DNA of 64,000 nt. Origin: DTU032 sp964346175. Its GTDB lineage: Bacteria > Bacillota > Clostridia > Saccharofermentanales > DTU023. Positions within the stretch are counted from its first letter, which is position 1, and each line of letters starts with the position of its first letter. Made by a program: the position numbers and the translations under genes. Below, piece after piece: positions 1 through 8,248 of this stretch. The DNA lies in contig CAYFTG010000002.1 of the NCBI GenBank assembly GCA_964346175.1, positions 89,780 to 153,779 on the forward strand. The letters run 5' to 3'. The notes beneath the pieces are model-generated. The model was not told where the DNA came from, made no database searches, and saw nothing but the letters and a program-made list of their open reading frames with translations.

Positions 1-33
1 ACTTCATTTTAATGATATAATATAAATATTGAG

Positions 34-133
34 NNNNNNNNNNNNNNNNNNNNNNNNNNNNNNNNNNNNNNNNNNNNNNNNNNNNNNNNNNNNNNNNNNN
101 NNNNNNNNNNNNNNNNNNNNNNNNNNNNNNNNN
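34..133. other. Assembly gap (100 N)
   Basis: Exactly 100 N, the usual placeholder for a scaffold gap of unknown size. The 33 bases before it are AT-rich with TATAAT-like words, and no gene can be assigned there. Confidence 0.95.
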
Positions 134-154
134 AATACAAGATGAGGTGTCTAT

Positions 155-751
155 ATGAAAACTAAAAAAGGTCTATTCATAGCAGTTGCCGTCATCGTGG
201 CTGTTATAGCGATAATAGTTGTGATCATTTTACTAGTTAATGACCGGCAGCAAGAGGAGATGCGGCTAGAAAGAGGTCTGATGAGCGAAGCCAGCCTCGG
301 GGTTACACTTGACACTTCAGATGATAGTATGCTGAGCTTGGAATATCCTGATCTATTCTTTGCTGACCTTGATTTAACAGGGGCAAAGTGGGTCTTTGCC
401 CAGTCCCTTATGTCGGAAGATTTCAGATTCGGTGCCTATGCCGCTTATGATCTAGTTACGAGCGATAAGCAGAAGGTAGGTTATACCCTTATTGAAGTTG
501 AATCAGGTGACATTATCGAGTTAGGCGGAGGACTTTGTCCTGTGCATCGTATCAAGGAAAAAGTACTGCAACTGCCGGAGCTCGAGTTTTTCTATATGGT
601 GTACCGGCCGGCTCGCTATGAGGTTTGCCTCAAGCTAAATGACAAACCCAACTGGTGCTACTATGACGAGTTAATCAATGAAGTAGTTGAGTTTGATCCA
701 CCCATTCGTTCGCTGGAGGAAGGTCGCCAGCTAGTGGCTAATCAGGAGTAG
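155..751 (+). CDS. Membrane-anchored hypothetical protein
   Basis: 198 residues, family not recognised. It has a short basic N-terminus (MKTKKG), one strongly hydrophobic helix at about residues 7-28, then a charged soluble domain with acidic patches, so it is probably anchored in the membrane with the domain outside. The start is supported by GAGGTG eight bases upstream of the ATG. It sits just after an assembly gap, so its operon context is lost, and it ends five bases before a convergent small phage-like gene. It could be a lipid-anchored or secreted accessory protein, but no catalytic motif is visible. Confidence 0.7.
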   Translation: MKTKKGLFIAVAVIVAVIAIIVVIILLVNDRQQEEMRLERGLMSEASLGVTLDTSDDSMLSLEYPDLFFADLDLTGAKWVFAQSLMSEDFRFGAYAAYDLVTSDKQKVGYTLIEVESGDIIELGGGLCPVHRIKEKVLQLPELEFFYMVYRPARYEVCLKLNDKPNWCYYDELINEVVEFDPPIRSLEEGRQLVANQE

Positions 752-755
752 GCTG

Positions 756-926
756 TCAGACCTGTAATTTACCTCGGCCTTGACTAAGCAGTGCTGCGCT
801 TGCTACTATCAGCCAATTAACCTCCGACAATACCGCGTCAATTCGCTTATGCATAGACTTAATAGACTCCTCAACCGCTGATAGTCTCGACTCATGATCT
901 ATGCACCTTGCTTGATTTGCCTCCAT
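756..926 (-). CDS. Small coiled-coil/membrane protein, XhlA-like phage lysis protein (tentative)
   Basis: 56 residues. About 38 residues form a charged heptad-like helix (SRLSAVEESIKSMHKRID) and are followed by a short hydrophobic stretch (NWLIVASAALL) and a small polar tail. That layout, and the adjacency to an SH3b remnant on the same strand, resembles the XhlA/holin-accessory proteins of Firmicute prophage lysis cassettes. An AAAGGTG ribosome site lies eight bases before the ATG. The homology is a layout argument rather than a recognised signature, so the function is inference. The protein appears intact although the neighbouring lysin piece is broken. Confidence 0.45.
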   Translation of the reverse strand: MEANQARCIDHESRLSAVEESIKSMHKRIDAVLSEVNWLIVASAALLSQGRGKLQV

Positions 927-961
927 CGCTCCTACACCTTTGCTACAGATTGCAAGGAGAT

Positions 962-1117
962 TTAGCCCTTTTTAGTCGGCACACAGCCCCAGCCGACTTG
1001 TTCTTCCGTGATCTCCACCTTCTCACCGAAATTAAGCGCGCCCAATTATTTACTGCTTGCACTTGGCTTCTCGCGGATATTGAGGCGCTTCGGCCTTAAT
1101 ATCTTGCCCTCCGCCAT
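962..1117 (-). pseudogene. SH3b (cell-wall binding) remnant of a phage-type endolysin
   Basis: Reading from the minus-strand ATG at 1117 gives MAEGKILRPKRLNIREKPSA and three more residues, an in-frame TAA at 1046-1048, and then in the same frame LGALNFGEKVEITEEQVGWG up to a second stop at 962-964. The LNIREKPS start, the FGEKVEI strand and the GWG motif are typical of bacterial SH3 domains at the C-terminus of amidases and lysins. The catalytic domain is absent: upstream lies a hairpin and then the group II intron. Together with the small gene downstream this looks like the decayed lysis end of a prophage. Confidence 0.55.
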
Positions 1118-1134
1118 AAAGCTTTCCCAGCAAA

Positions 1135-1166
1135 AGAAGGGTCGTCAGCCGACGACCCTTTTCTTT
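1135..1166 (+). terminator. Intrinsic terminator hairpin at the intron 5' edge
   Basis: Stem AAGGGTCGTC / GACGACCCTT with an AGCC loop (1137-1160) followed by TTTTCTTT. The complementary strand also has a short T-run, so it may act in both directions. The intron starts two to three bases after the T-tract. Confidence 0.75.
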
Positions 1167-1539
1167 AGTACGCCCGACATGGGCAATTACTAGGAGGTGA
1201 AAGTCCTCTACACGCCTGGCAGTAGGAAGTGTTAGCTGAAGGCAAGGGTGTCCATTGTGAAGTGGAATCTGAAGGAAGCTGGAGGCAAAAGCTTGCGCTG
1301 ACGAACAGAAATCAGATATAAGGCCGATGAGGTGGATGAAGTGCCTAAACACACGAAAGTCCAATACTGTACGGAACCGAAGTCGGTAAATCTGGCGGCG
1401 ATAAAGCGGAAAGTAATTGTTCTTATTCGGGGAGGTCTCACCAGCGGGGAACCGTAGTAACAACGAATGGCGAGAAGTCAGCAGACGCCATAGTAGCAGC
1501 TCGAGCTGTGAAGGGCAGAACTAAGTAAGGTGTAGGTCA

Positions 1540-2896
1540 ATGAAGTCTACCAACGGTGAACACATAAGGCATAGACAACTCAGTTTCTGGGACTACCTGC
1601 CGAAAGATATCGCGGAACGGGAAGAATACGCAGGAGTATGGTCTTCACCAAGGATGGAAGAAACGGATAGCACCAACGTAGCAAAGGAGCAGGAAGACTT
1701 GTTGGAGCAAATTCTCGACCGAACAAATATGCTGGCAGCGATCAAACAAGTTCGCAAGAACAAAGGATCAGCAGGCATTTGACGGTATGACAGTCTATGA
1801 ATTAGATGGTTGGTACACGGAACATGGCGAGGAACTCAGACAACGACTTCAGGATGGTAAATACCGTCCACAAGCAGTCAAGCAGGTAGAAATACCCAAG
1901 GGAAACGGGAAAACAAGAAAGCTGGGCATACCCACAGTAGTTGATCGGGTGATTCAACAGGCCATAAGCCAAGTGTTAACTCCGATCTATGAAGAGCAAT
2001 TCTCGGACAAGAGTTACGGCTTTCGTCCGAAGCGAAATACACACCAAGCACTGAGACAATGTCAGGAGTACATAACAGAGGGATACCGCTGGGTTGTTGA
2101 CCTAGATCTAGAAAAGTTCTTCGACACAGTGAACCAAAGTAAACTTGTACAACTACTGTCCAATACCTTAAGTGGTGGACGGGTAATCTCACTGATACAC
2201 AAGTACTTGCGTGCGGGCATAATGGTAAACGGTATGTTTGAAACCAGTGAAGAAGGTGTTCCACAAGGAGGGCCACTAAGCCCACTTTTGGGGAACATTA
2301 TGTTGAACGAAAGTGACCACGAGCTGGAACGCAGAGGGCATCGTTTCGTACGCTATGCGGACGATATGCTGATCTTCTGCAAGAGCCGAAAAGCTGCGGA
2401 ACGGGTGCTCAGAAGTATTACGAAGTTTCTTGAGGGAAAACTATTTCTCAAGGTGAATCGAGAGAAGACAAAGGTAGCATACGTAAGCAGCAATGACGTG
2501 AAATTTTTGGGCTATGGCTTCTATATCGGCAAAGAAGGCAAAGGAGACTTACGAGTTCACCCTGCCAGCTGGAAGAAGCTTAAGTTCAAACTTCGCCTGT
2601 TGACGGCAAGAAGCAACGGCATGGGCGGCGAGAAGAGGAGAGACAAGATAAACCAACTCATACGTGGTTGGGTCAACTACTTTCAACTCGCCAAGATGGT
2701 AACGAAGCTGAAAGAAATTGACGCTTGGTTACGCCGTCGCCTACGCATGGTCATATGGAAGCGCTGGAAGCGTGTCAGGACCCGATACGAAAACCTGAAG
2801 CGAACAGCATTAGACAATGAAAGTTGTTGGATATTGGCAAATACTAGGAAAGCGGGATACTTGATGCTAACAGACTACTTTGCACAAAGTACGTAA
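1540..2896 (+). pseudogene. ltrA: Group II intron reverse transcriptase/maturase, frameshifted
   Basis: The N-terminal part (1540-1782) ends ...RKNKGSAGI and meets a TGA at 1780. One extra T in the run at 1778-1780 shifts the frame: removing it gives the expected GSAGIDGMTV junction with the second part (from 1787). The second part carries RT motifs including VPQGGPLSPLL and the catalytic YADD in VRYADDMLIF, then the maturase/X region (GWVNYFQLAKM, ANTRK). There is no endonuclease domain after X. The end reads ANTRKAGYLMLTDYF; relatives have roughly 20-25 residues between ANTRK and the closing GY..L.DY motif, so an in-frame deletion is also likely. Either a real pseudogene or a homopolymer error explains the frameshift; the deletion argues for decay. 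Confidence 0.8.
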
Positions 2897-2904
2897 AACT
2901 TGGA

Positions 2905-2969
2905 ACCGCCCGGTGCGGAACCGCATGCCGGGTGGTGTGAGAGGACGGCTAGCCAACTAATGACTAGCC
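2905..2969 (+). ncRNA. Intron domains V and VI
   Basis: Domain V-like hairpin with stem ACCGCCCGG.GC / GC.GCCGGGTGGT and an AACC tetraloop region, followed by GTGAGAGG and a domain VI-like stem GGCTAG / CTAGCC carrying unpaired As (CAACTAATGA) where the branch-point A would lie. Assigned from the position after the maturase and the hairpin form. Confidence 0.65.
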
Positions 2970-3019
2970 TCCTACTCGATTACCGAAATTTACTTGCGGC
3001 TTAGTTTTTTCAAAAACCG

Positions 3020-5902
3020 TTAAGAAATATCTATGATGCTTAGGTCCTTAGCGCTGAACACATCTGCCGGGCCGACGATGCAAATAGCATTGTCTTCCAC
3101 AGCCTGCGCCAGAACCTGCGACAAGTTCAGCAGGTCTTCCGTCCCGGTGGACATAAGTTCACGCCGTGTTTCTAAGGTCTGCTCCGCTGAATAGCCAGTA
3201 AGATACCAGACGTCGGCGGTATCTACCTGTCTCTTGTGGGAGAGGTGCGGATCCAGATCCGCCACTGTACCTATGATGAAGCGCTCAACATCACCATCGC
3301 TTTGAGCGAAGTCCTGCAAAAACTTCGCAGACTCTTGATAGGTCGTAAGTGATGTCCACGGTTGCGGGTCACGGTAGGAGTAGAAGAAACAGTTGGCTGT
3401 CTTATCAATGCTGAAGCCACAGCCGTAGGCCCCACCCTGCACGCGGATCTTATTCCAGAGATACTCCATCGTGAGAATCTTATTCACTGCTAACCATTCT
3501 CCGGAGTAGCTGCCGCCGACCGGGCGTGTGTCGCAAGACATGCAGGCGTAGGAAACCGCCGAAGGAATTACTGCTCCTTCACGCAAGGGGTAAGAAACGG
3601 CGTATTCTGCATATTCACGAATCGCCGCTGTGCCCTCGGGGAATGCCCCCTCCAAGAGTACTGCCAAGTCCTCTGCCGGATAGCCACTGATACTAGCTAT
3701 CAGCCGCTCGCTGCCGAAATTCTGTTGTTGGAAATCTTCCGCCCAGCTGAGAAATTGTCCCCATTCGGCGTTAAAGTCTGAGATGAAATTCTTAAGCCAG
3801 AGGATGAAAGAAAAGCCGGAAGCCGCTTCAGCTGCCGCTGACGCTGCGGAATGATGCCCTTTGACTCGCATAATTCCGAAAGCATGCGCACTCGAATTCG
3901 TGGTCTGGCGCAGGACTTCGCGGATTTGCAGCAAATAGGCATTCGCGCGATAAGCATCATCAAAGACTGTCTCCCTGACGATTTCACGGATGAGATCGAT
4001 CGAGTAAGGCAGTTCGTTTTCCAGCACACTGCAGGTCACGACGTAATAAAGCTTGCAGCGCGCGGGATTATCGTAATCCGGTACCGGCAAGAGTGAAAAG
4101 GAGAGACCACCAATGTGCGTCTTGACCTCGCGTTGGATTTCCTCCGCATCACGTTTGCTCGTACCTAGTCTACCCATCAGTTCGCTGAGGAAATTTATAC
4201 GCGGCAAATCTTTATATTCAGCATCGGAAATATCAAAATAGAGCTTTAAATACACTATGCCTTCTGTCGGTGAAGGATGACTCAAGACTCTCAGTTTGTC
4301 CGTCTCGATTAGCTTCGTCTCCAGAAATTCGGGCTCCTCCTTCAAATCTTCTAAAGTCAGGCTGGGTAATGTTGCCAACGCTTCGGGACTGTCGATAGAT
4401 TGCTGCCATTCCTCAAGTTTAACCTCTGCATCGATCAGAGCTGCTTTCTCCCCTGTCGACCAAAGCTTACTCTCTTGTGCCAATTTTTCGGCTTCCCGTG
4501 CGTCCCGTTCAGCTCCATAGGTCTGCGAAGGCAAAGAATGCAATTCCACTAGAGCTTCGTTGTCTAGGAGCAGCTCCCGCAATAAATTTTCAAAATAACT
4601 AGAAGCGATCTTTTCTTTCAACGCTTCGAAATGTTGCGACGGCGTAAAATAGAGGGCGGGATCTCCGCCATAGAGCCAAGAGTCCATGGCTGCAATACTG
4701 AGGTAAACCCCACGTGGTTCACTGGGATCCAGCTCCCGGAAATACAGCTTGTTCAGCGAAGCTAAGAGATCGGCTTTGTTGATGCCGTTGTCCACTAGAT
4801 CTGCTACAGTGCTGAAAATTGTCTCTTTTATTTCAGCAAATTTCTCTTCCGCTGTATTGTGTGCTTCGAGGCCGATCCAAGGCTGAGCGATCCCATCGGC
4901 AAGGTACATTTCAAAGTTTTGCGCTAGTCCTTTGTCGAGGATAGCCTTTTTCAAAGGTGCTTCATTCGATCCGGCGAGTGTATCGCAGAGAATCTCAATC
5001 GCATATTGCTTCTCCACATCTTCCCAAGTGCAGACAATGCCTGCGAGAGAGAAGCGCGATTTGTCGGCCGGATCCTCGTCGCTAGCAATTTCATAAAAAT
5101 GCTGAGCTTGACCGGCGCGCGGAGTCTGATAGCCCACGTCAAAGTTCTGTTCCTCTTTATCGTAGTGACTGAGATAATCGCGATCCAGTTTCTCCAGTAC
5201 CCGCTCGAGCGGCAACTCCCCATCGAGGAAAAAACGCGCGTTCGCAGGATGATAATAGTCTGAGTGAGCCTTTTTGAAATCTTCATAAGTCAGATCGACG
5301 ATGTGCTCCGGATCCCCACCTGAGTTGTAGTAATAGCAAGAGTCCGGGAAGAGGAGCCTATCTAATTCAATTTGCGCTTTGCGATCCAAGGTCGAGTTAG
5401 AGCCTTTCATTTCGTTGAAGACGACACCAGAGTACGAAGGCTCTTCCTTATCGTCGAAAGAATAATGCCAACCTTCCTGATAAAAGATGTTGGGATCTTC
5501 GAGAACTCTGGGTTGAAAGACTGCGTCGAGATAGACATCCATGAGGTTGAAAAAATCCGCTTCATTCCTGCTGGCCAGCGGATACATCGTCTTGTCGTTA
5601 AAAGTCATTGCATTAAGGAACGTATTGACAGAGCTTTTCAAAAGTTCGGCAAACGGCTCCTTTACTGCATATTTCTTAGATCCTCCCAGAACTGCGTGTT
5701 CCAAAATATGAAAAACTCCGGTATCGTCTTCCGGGATAGTTTTAAATGCGACAGAAAACGTTTTGTTCTGTTCCGGCCGATCTAACCAGACCAAGCCTGC
5801 CCCGCTTTTTTCGTGCTCCAGCTCGTAATATACAGCCCTAAGCTCGCTGATTTCTTCTACTCGCTTGACTCTAAAGCCATGCAAATATCCATCTATCTTC
5901 AT
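3020..5902 (-). CDS. M16C-family zinc metalloprotease (presequence-protease/insulinase type)
   Basis: 960 residues, the usual size of single-chain M16C peptidases (PreP/Cym1-like) that degrade short unfolded peptides in a closed chamber. The inverted zinc motif HxxEH is seen as HILEH at residues 65-69, within GVFHILEHAVLGGSKKY, with the typical N-terminal half followed by a second, inactive homologous half. No signal peptide is visible, so it should be cytoplasmic. An AAGGAG site lies 11-12 bases before the ATG. It is transcribed toward the group II intron and is separated from the upstream zinc-ribbon gene by a terminator, so it is probably monocistronic. Confidence 0.93.
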   Translation of the reverse strand: MKIDGYLHGFRVKRVEEISELRAVYYELEHEKSGAGLVWLDRPEQNKTFSVAFKTIPEDDTGVFHILEHAVLGGSKKYAVKEPFAELLKSSVNTFLNAMTFNDKTMYPLASRNEADFFNLMDVYLDAVFQPRVLEDPNIFYQEGWHYSFDDKEEPSYSGVVFNEMKGSNSTLDRKAQIELDRLLFPDSCYYYNSGGDPEHIVDLTYEDFKKAHSDYYHPANARFFLDGELPLERVLEKLDRDYLSHYDKEEQNFDVGYQTPRAGQAQHFYEIASDEDPADKSRFSLAGIVCTWEDVEKQYAIEILCDTLAGSNEAPLKKAILDKGLAQNFEMYLADGIAQPWIGLEAHNTAEEKFAEIKETIFSTVADLVDNGINKADLLASLNKLYFRELDPSEPRGVYLSIAAMDSWLYGGDPALYFTPSQHFEALKEKIASSYFENLLRELLLDNEALVELHSLPSQTYGAERDAREAEKLAQESKLWSTGEKAALIDAEVKLEEWQQSIDSPEALATLPSLTLEDLKEEPEFLETKLIETDKLRVLSHPSPTEGIVYLKLYFDISDAEYKDLPRINFLSELMGRLGTSKRDAEEIQREVKTHIGGLSFSLLPVPDYDNPARCKLYYVVTCSVLENELPYSIDLIREIVRETVFDDAYRANAYLLQIREVLRQTTNSSAHAFGIMRVKGHHSAASAAAEAASGFSFILWLKNFISDFNAEWGQFLSWAEDFQQQNFGSERLIASISGYPAEDLAVLLEGAFPEGTAAIREYAEYAVSYPLREGAVIPSAVSYACMSCDTRPVGGSYSGEWLAVNKILTMEYLWNKIRVQGGAYGCGFSIDKTANCFFYSYRDPQPWTSLTTYQESAKFLQDFAQSDGDVERFIIGTVADLDPHLSHKRQVDTADVWYLTGYSAEQTLETRRELMSTGTEDLLNLSQVLAQAVEDNAICIVGPADVFSAKDLSIIDIS

Positions 5903-5980
5903 AGTCGTATACTCTCCTTGTCTAGCAACTCATTTGCTTAAGACAAGTATACACGAGCTTTCAGCGCTACTTTAAAAACT

Positions 5981-6008
5981 AAAAAAAAAGCGGCCCTTGC
6001 GGACCGCC
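5981..6008 (-). terminator. Intrinsic terminator of the zinc-ribbon gene
   Basis: Read on the minus strand: GCGGTCC-GCAA-GGGCCGC stem (one G-T pair) followed by nine T. It lies downstream of the gene ending at 6176 and upstream of the M16C protease gene. Confidence 0.85.
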
Positions 6009-6017
6009 TAAATTAAA

Positions 6018-6084
6018 CAGATCCGAGGCACCACTCCCGGATCTGCTCTCTCAAATGGAGGAGAAAAGTATGAAAAAAGGATAA
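6018..6084 (+). other. Hairpin plus strong ribosome site and five-codon ORF
   Basis: Stem CAGATCCG / CGGATCTG (6018-6025 and 6038-6045) is followed by GGAGGAG at 6057-6063 and, seven bases later, ATG AAA AAA GGA TAA (6070-6084). A near-ideal Shine-Dalgarno in front of a MKKG-stop peptide is not expected by chance. No larger gene follows on this strand, and its role is unknown. Confidence 0.4.
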
Positions 6085-6175
6085 CTAACCCTAATCATTA
6101 ATTGCATTATACAGAGCATGAATGTACAAGCTGCTACACATTTATGAATAAATAAAGAACAAATAGCTTAATTAC

Positions 6176-6895
6176 TTATTCAAGCTCTTTATATGCTGCT
6201 CCTCCAATAGCACTTTCGTTTTCCGGTTCTGCTATTTCCATACCCCCGCCAGTGCTAGCTATGCGCATGGTCACTGCTGAGTGTGTCTCTTTAAAGGAAG
6301 CAGAATCAAGCCCCATCACATCGGCTCTGATCGTACAATATTCATTGAATATTTCAACAGCCTTATCCTTGCTGGGTTTTTCATCCAGAACAAGAATGAC
6401 GTAATCGCTGCCCAGGTTTTGCACGTTGATACTGCTTTCACTGACATTCTCTTCGGCCAGCTCCACTACAAGTTTCTCCGTGATCTGCTGATGGCGCTGA
6501 TTACGGGTTGAGATTGTGGGCAGCAGTACAGCAGCCAAGATTCCTAGTGCAAGAACAAAGGCCACAATCATGATCACCTTCATACGTGAAGGGATCGTGA
6601 GCTTAGGCAAGTCCTTAACCTTGGGTTCGAAAGGTTTTTCCTGAGTACGCGTCCGCGGGGTCGGTGCGGGTGCGGGAGCTACTGCTCTAGCTCTGCCGAC
6701 CTGCTGTACAAGGGGACCTTCATACTCCGGCTGTTCTTCGTTAGGAAATTCGAATTCGTCAGGGCTTTCTAAAGCACGCATTCCCTCACTGGTGTCGAAA
6801 ACACAGTTGCAGAACATGCAATGCGATTTATCATTTTTATCGTCTACTTGAATCAATGAGCCGCAGTTAACGCAGCATGCATCTTTAATAGCCAT
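6176..6895 (-). CDS. Zinc-ribbon, single-pass membrane hypothetical protein
   Basis: 239 residues. The N-terminus has two CxxC knuckles (C8-x2-C11 and C26-x2-C29) typical of a zinc ribbon. An acidic segment and an Ala-Pro-rich linker follow at about residues 70-80, then a hydrophobic helix at about 106-126 and a 110-residue C-terminal domain presumably outside the membrane. The layout matches the broad class of Firmicute 'zinc ribbon domain-containing' membrane proteins of unknown role. GAGAGGA lies ahead of the ATG, and a TATAAT box is visible about 50 bases upstream without a convincing -35. It is a stand-alone gene with its own terminator. Confidence 0.75.
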   Translation of the reverse strand: MAIKDACCVNCGSLIQVDDKNDKSHCMFCNCVFDTSEGMRALESPDEFEFPNEEQPEYEGPLVQQVGRARAVAPAPAPTPRTRTQEKPFEPKVKDLPKLTIPSRMKVIMIVAFVLALGILAAVLLPTISTRNQRHQQITEKLVVELAEENVSESSINVQNLGSDYVILVLDEKPSKDKAVEIFNEYCTIRADVMGLDSASFKETHSAVTMRIASTGGGMEIAEPENESAIGGAAYKELE

Positions 6896-7035
6896 CTATA
6901 TTCCTCTCATTTGTATCTAAGTTTTTGTTAAGCCATGGTGTATTATATCAGAAACACATTCTATTCAGAAGCGCTGTTATCAACTGTGACAGCTTGCCAA
7001 CATAATTCAAAACAATAAAGATTAGGAAGCCTGCG

Positions 7036-7512
7036 ATGACTAATGATGAGATCACTTCAAATATATATATGCAACGAGCAATTGAACTTGCGCGCGAGGC
7101 CGCCGCTGAGGGAGAAGTGCCGGTAGGCTGTGTTATAGTACTTGAAGGTATCATTCTGGCCGAAGGCAGAAATAATCGAGAAAGTTCGCAAATGGCGACC
7201 GGCCATGCTGAAGTGCAGGCGATAGAGTCGGCCAACCGCAAGGTTAATGCCTGGCGTCTGTGCGACGCTGATCTCTACGTCACTTTGGAACCCTGCTTAA
7301 TGTGCTCAGGTGCTATCCAGCAAGCACGCATTAAACGTCTGTTTTTCGGAGCTTATGATCCCAAATCGGGTATGGCAGGATCTGTTGCTAATGTCTTTGC
7401 TTTGCCCTCTAATCATGAGGTCGAAGTAAAAGGCGGAATCATGCAAGAAGACTGCGCTCAGTTGCTACGCGATTTTTTTATCATTCGGAGAAATAATTGT
7501 GAAAAAGAATAA
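7036..7512 (+). CDS. tadA: tRNA-specific adenosine deaminase
   Basis: 158 residues. It converts A34 to inosine in the anticodon of tRNA-Arg(ACG) and is an essential cytoplasmic enzyme. The cytidine-deaminase signature is complete: HAE at residues 57-59 (zinc His and catalytic Glu) and PCLMC with Cys87 and Cys90. Length and the MCSGAIQQARIKRLFFGAYDPKSG core are typical of TadA rather than guanine or cytosine deaminases. The stop codon overlaps the start of the downstream acyltransferase by 14 bases, so the two are probably translated as a coupled pair. Confidence 0.95.
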   Translation: MTNDEITSNIYMQRAIELAREAAAEGEVPVGCVIVLEGIILAEGRNNRESSQMATGHAEVQAIESANRKVNAWRLCDADLYVTLEPCLMCSGAIQQARIKRLFFGAYDPKSGMAGSVANVFALPSNHEVEVKGGIMQEDCAQLLRDFFIIRRNNCEKE

Positions 7513-8248
7513 TAATGAAAATATTAAGGATAAGCCGAAGCAAATAACTATGTATGAGAGGAATTTGCCGGCCAAGATAATTTATCATTTGGCCATGTTC
7601 CTGACCAGAATATTTGTGCGCCTGCGCTATAAAGGACAAGAACTTTTACCCATGGATCCTAAATACATTGTGGCAGCTAATCATCAGTCGCTGTTTGACG
7701 GTCTCTGGTTAATGGGCGGAGTACCACGCGAGCATTTTACCGTTTTTTCTTGTATGGCCGGTGCAGATCTAGGAGAGGATTATGGTCTGATCGGCAAGAT
7801 CATGTTGAGAGTCGGTCGCTCAATCTTAGTGGATCGTAACGGCAACCCCATCCGAGGATTGATCGCAGCCAAGAAGATGCTCGAAGATGGCAATATCGTG
7901 ATGATCCATCCTGAAGGTACGCGTAGCTATGACGGCAAAATCGGGGAGATGATGAACGGTGCTGCTTATTTGGCACATAAGACCGGAGCACCCATTATAC
8001 CCACATACATTAATGGTGCTTACGAAATTTTTTCCCGCTACATGTCGGTGCCCCACCCGATACATCTGAGACGCATGAAACGCAAACCGTTGACAATTGA
8101 ATTTGGAGAACCGATTTACGCCCAAGATTACAATTCAATATATGAACTTATGGCTGCTGTAAACAGCTGGCTGCATGCCAAAGAGGAACTTGCTCTAGCA
8201 GAAAAAGATCCCGAGCTGGCTAATATTAAAGCTAATAGGATGAGCTAA
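7499..8248 (+). CDS. plsC: 1-acyl-glycerol-3-phosphate O-acyltransferase family protein
   Basis: 249 residues. It transfers an acyl chain to lysophosphatidic acid to form phosphatidic acid at the inner membrane face. The PlsC motifs are clear: NHQSLFD at residues 61-67 (the HX4D catalytic pair) and HPEGTRS at 137-143 (acceptor phosphate binding). The start is a GTG inside the end of tadA, supported by GGAG nine bases upstream; the next in-frame ATG would cut into the conserved N-terminus. It is convergent with hflX and overlaps its end by four bases. Confidence 0.9.
   Translation: MKKNNNENIKDKPKQITMYERNLPAKIIYHLAMFLTRIFVRLRYKGQELLPMDPKYIVAANHQSLFDGLWLMGGVPREHFTVFSCMAGADLGEDYGLIGKIMLRVGRSILVDRNGNPIRGLIAAKKMLEDGNIVMIHPEGTRSYDGKIGEMMNGAAYLAHKTGAPIIPTYINGAYEIFSRYMSVPHPIHLRRMKRKPLTIEFGEPIYAQDYNSIYELMAAVNSWLHAKEELALAEKDPELANIKANRMS

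Larger units (their letters stand above)
1168..2980 (+). mobile_element. Group II intron with LtrA-type maturase
   Basis: About 1.8 kb. The 5' end reads GTACGCCCGACATGGGC, close to the GTGCG-type start of this intron class. The conserved domain I segment AGGAGGTGAAAGTCCTCTAC follows. The 3' end has a domain V-like hairpin at 2905-2935 (ACCGCCCGG... CCGGGTGGT), a domain VI-like stem at 2947-2969 and the terminal CTACTCGAT. The encoded maturase lies inside domain IV. The boundaries come from these motifs; without an empty-site sequence they are good to a few bases. The third base of the intron is A where G is usual. The maturase is frameshifted, so present mobility is doubtful unless splicing is helped in trans. 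Confidence 0.85.

Noticed and set aside
908..1193. Plus-strand open frames of about 61-63 codons before the intron
   Set aside because: No ribosome site and no protein-like composition; the minus strand of the same stretch gives recognisable SH3b and coiled-coil sequence, so these are shadows.
1050..1463. Minus-strand 137-codon frame across the intron 5' region
   Set aside because: It runs antisense through the intron ribozyme domain I and the SH3b remnant in a different frame; no domain is visible.
3851..5785. Several plus-strand frames inside the M16C protease gene
   Set aside because: All are antisense to a long gene with a clear HxxEH motif and lack ribosome sites.
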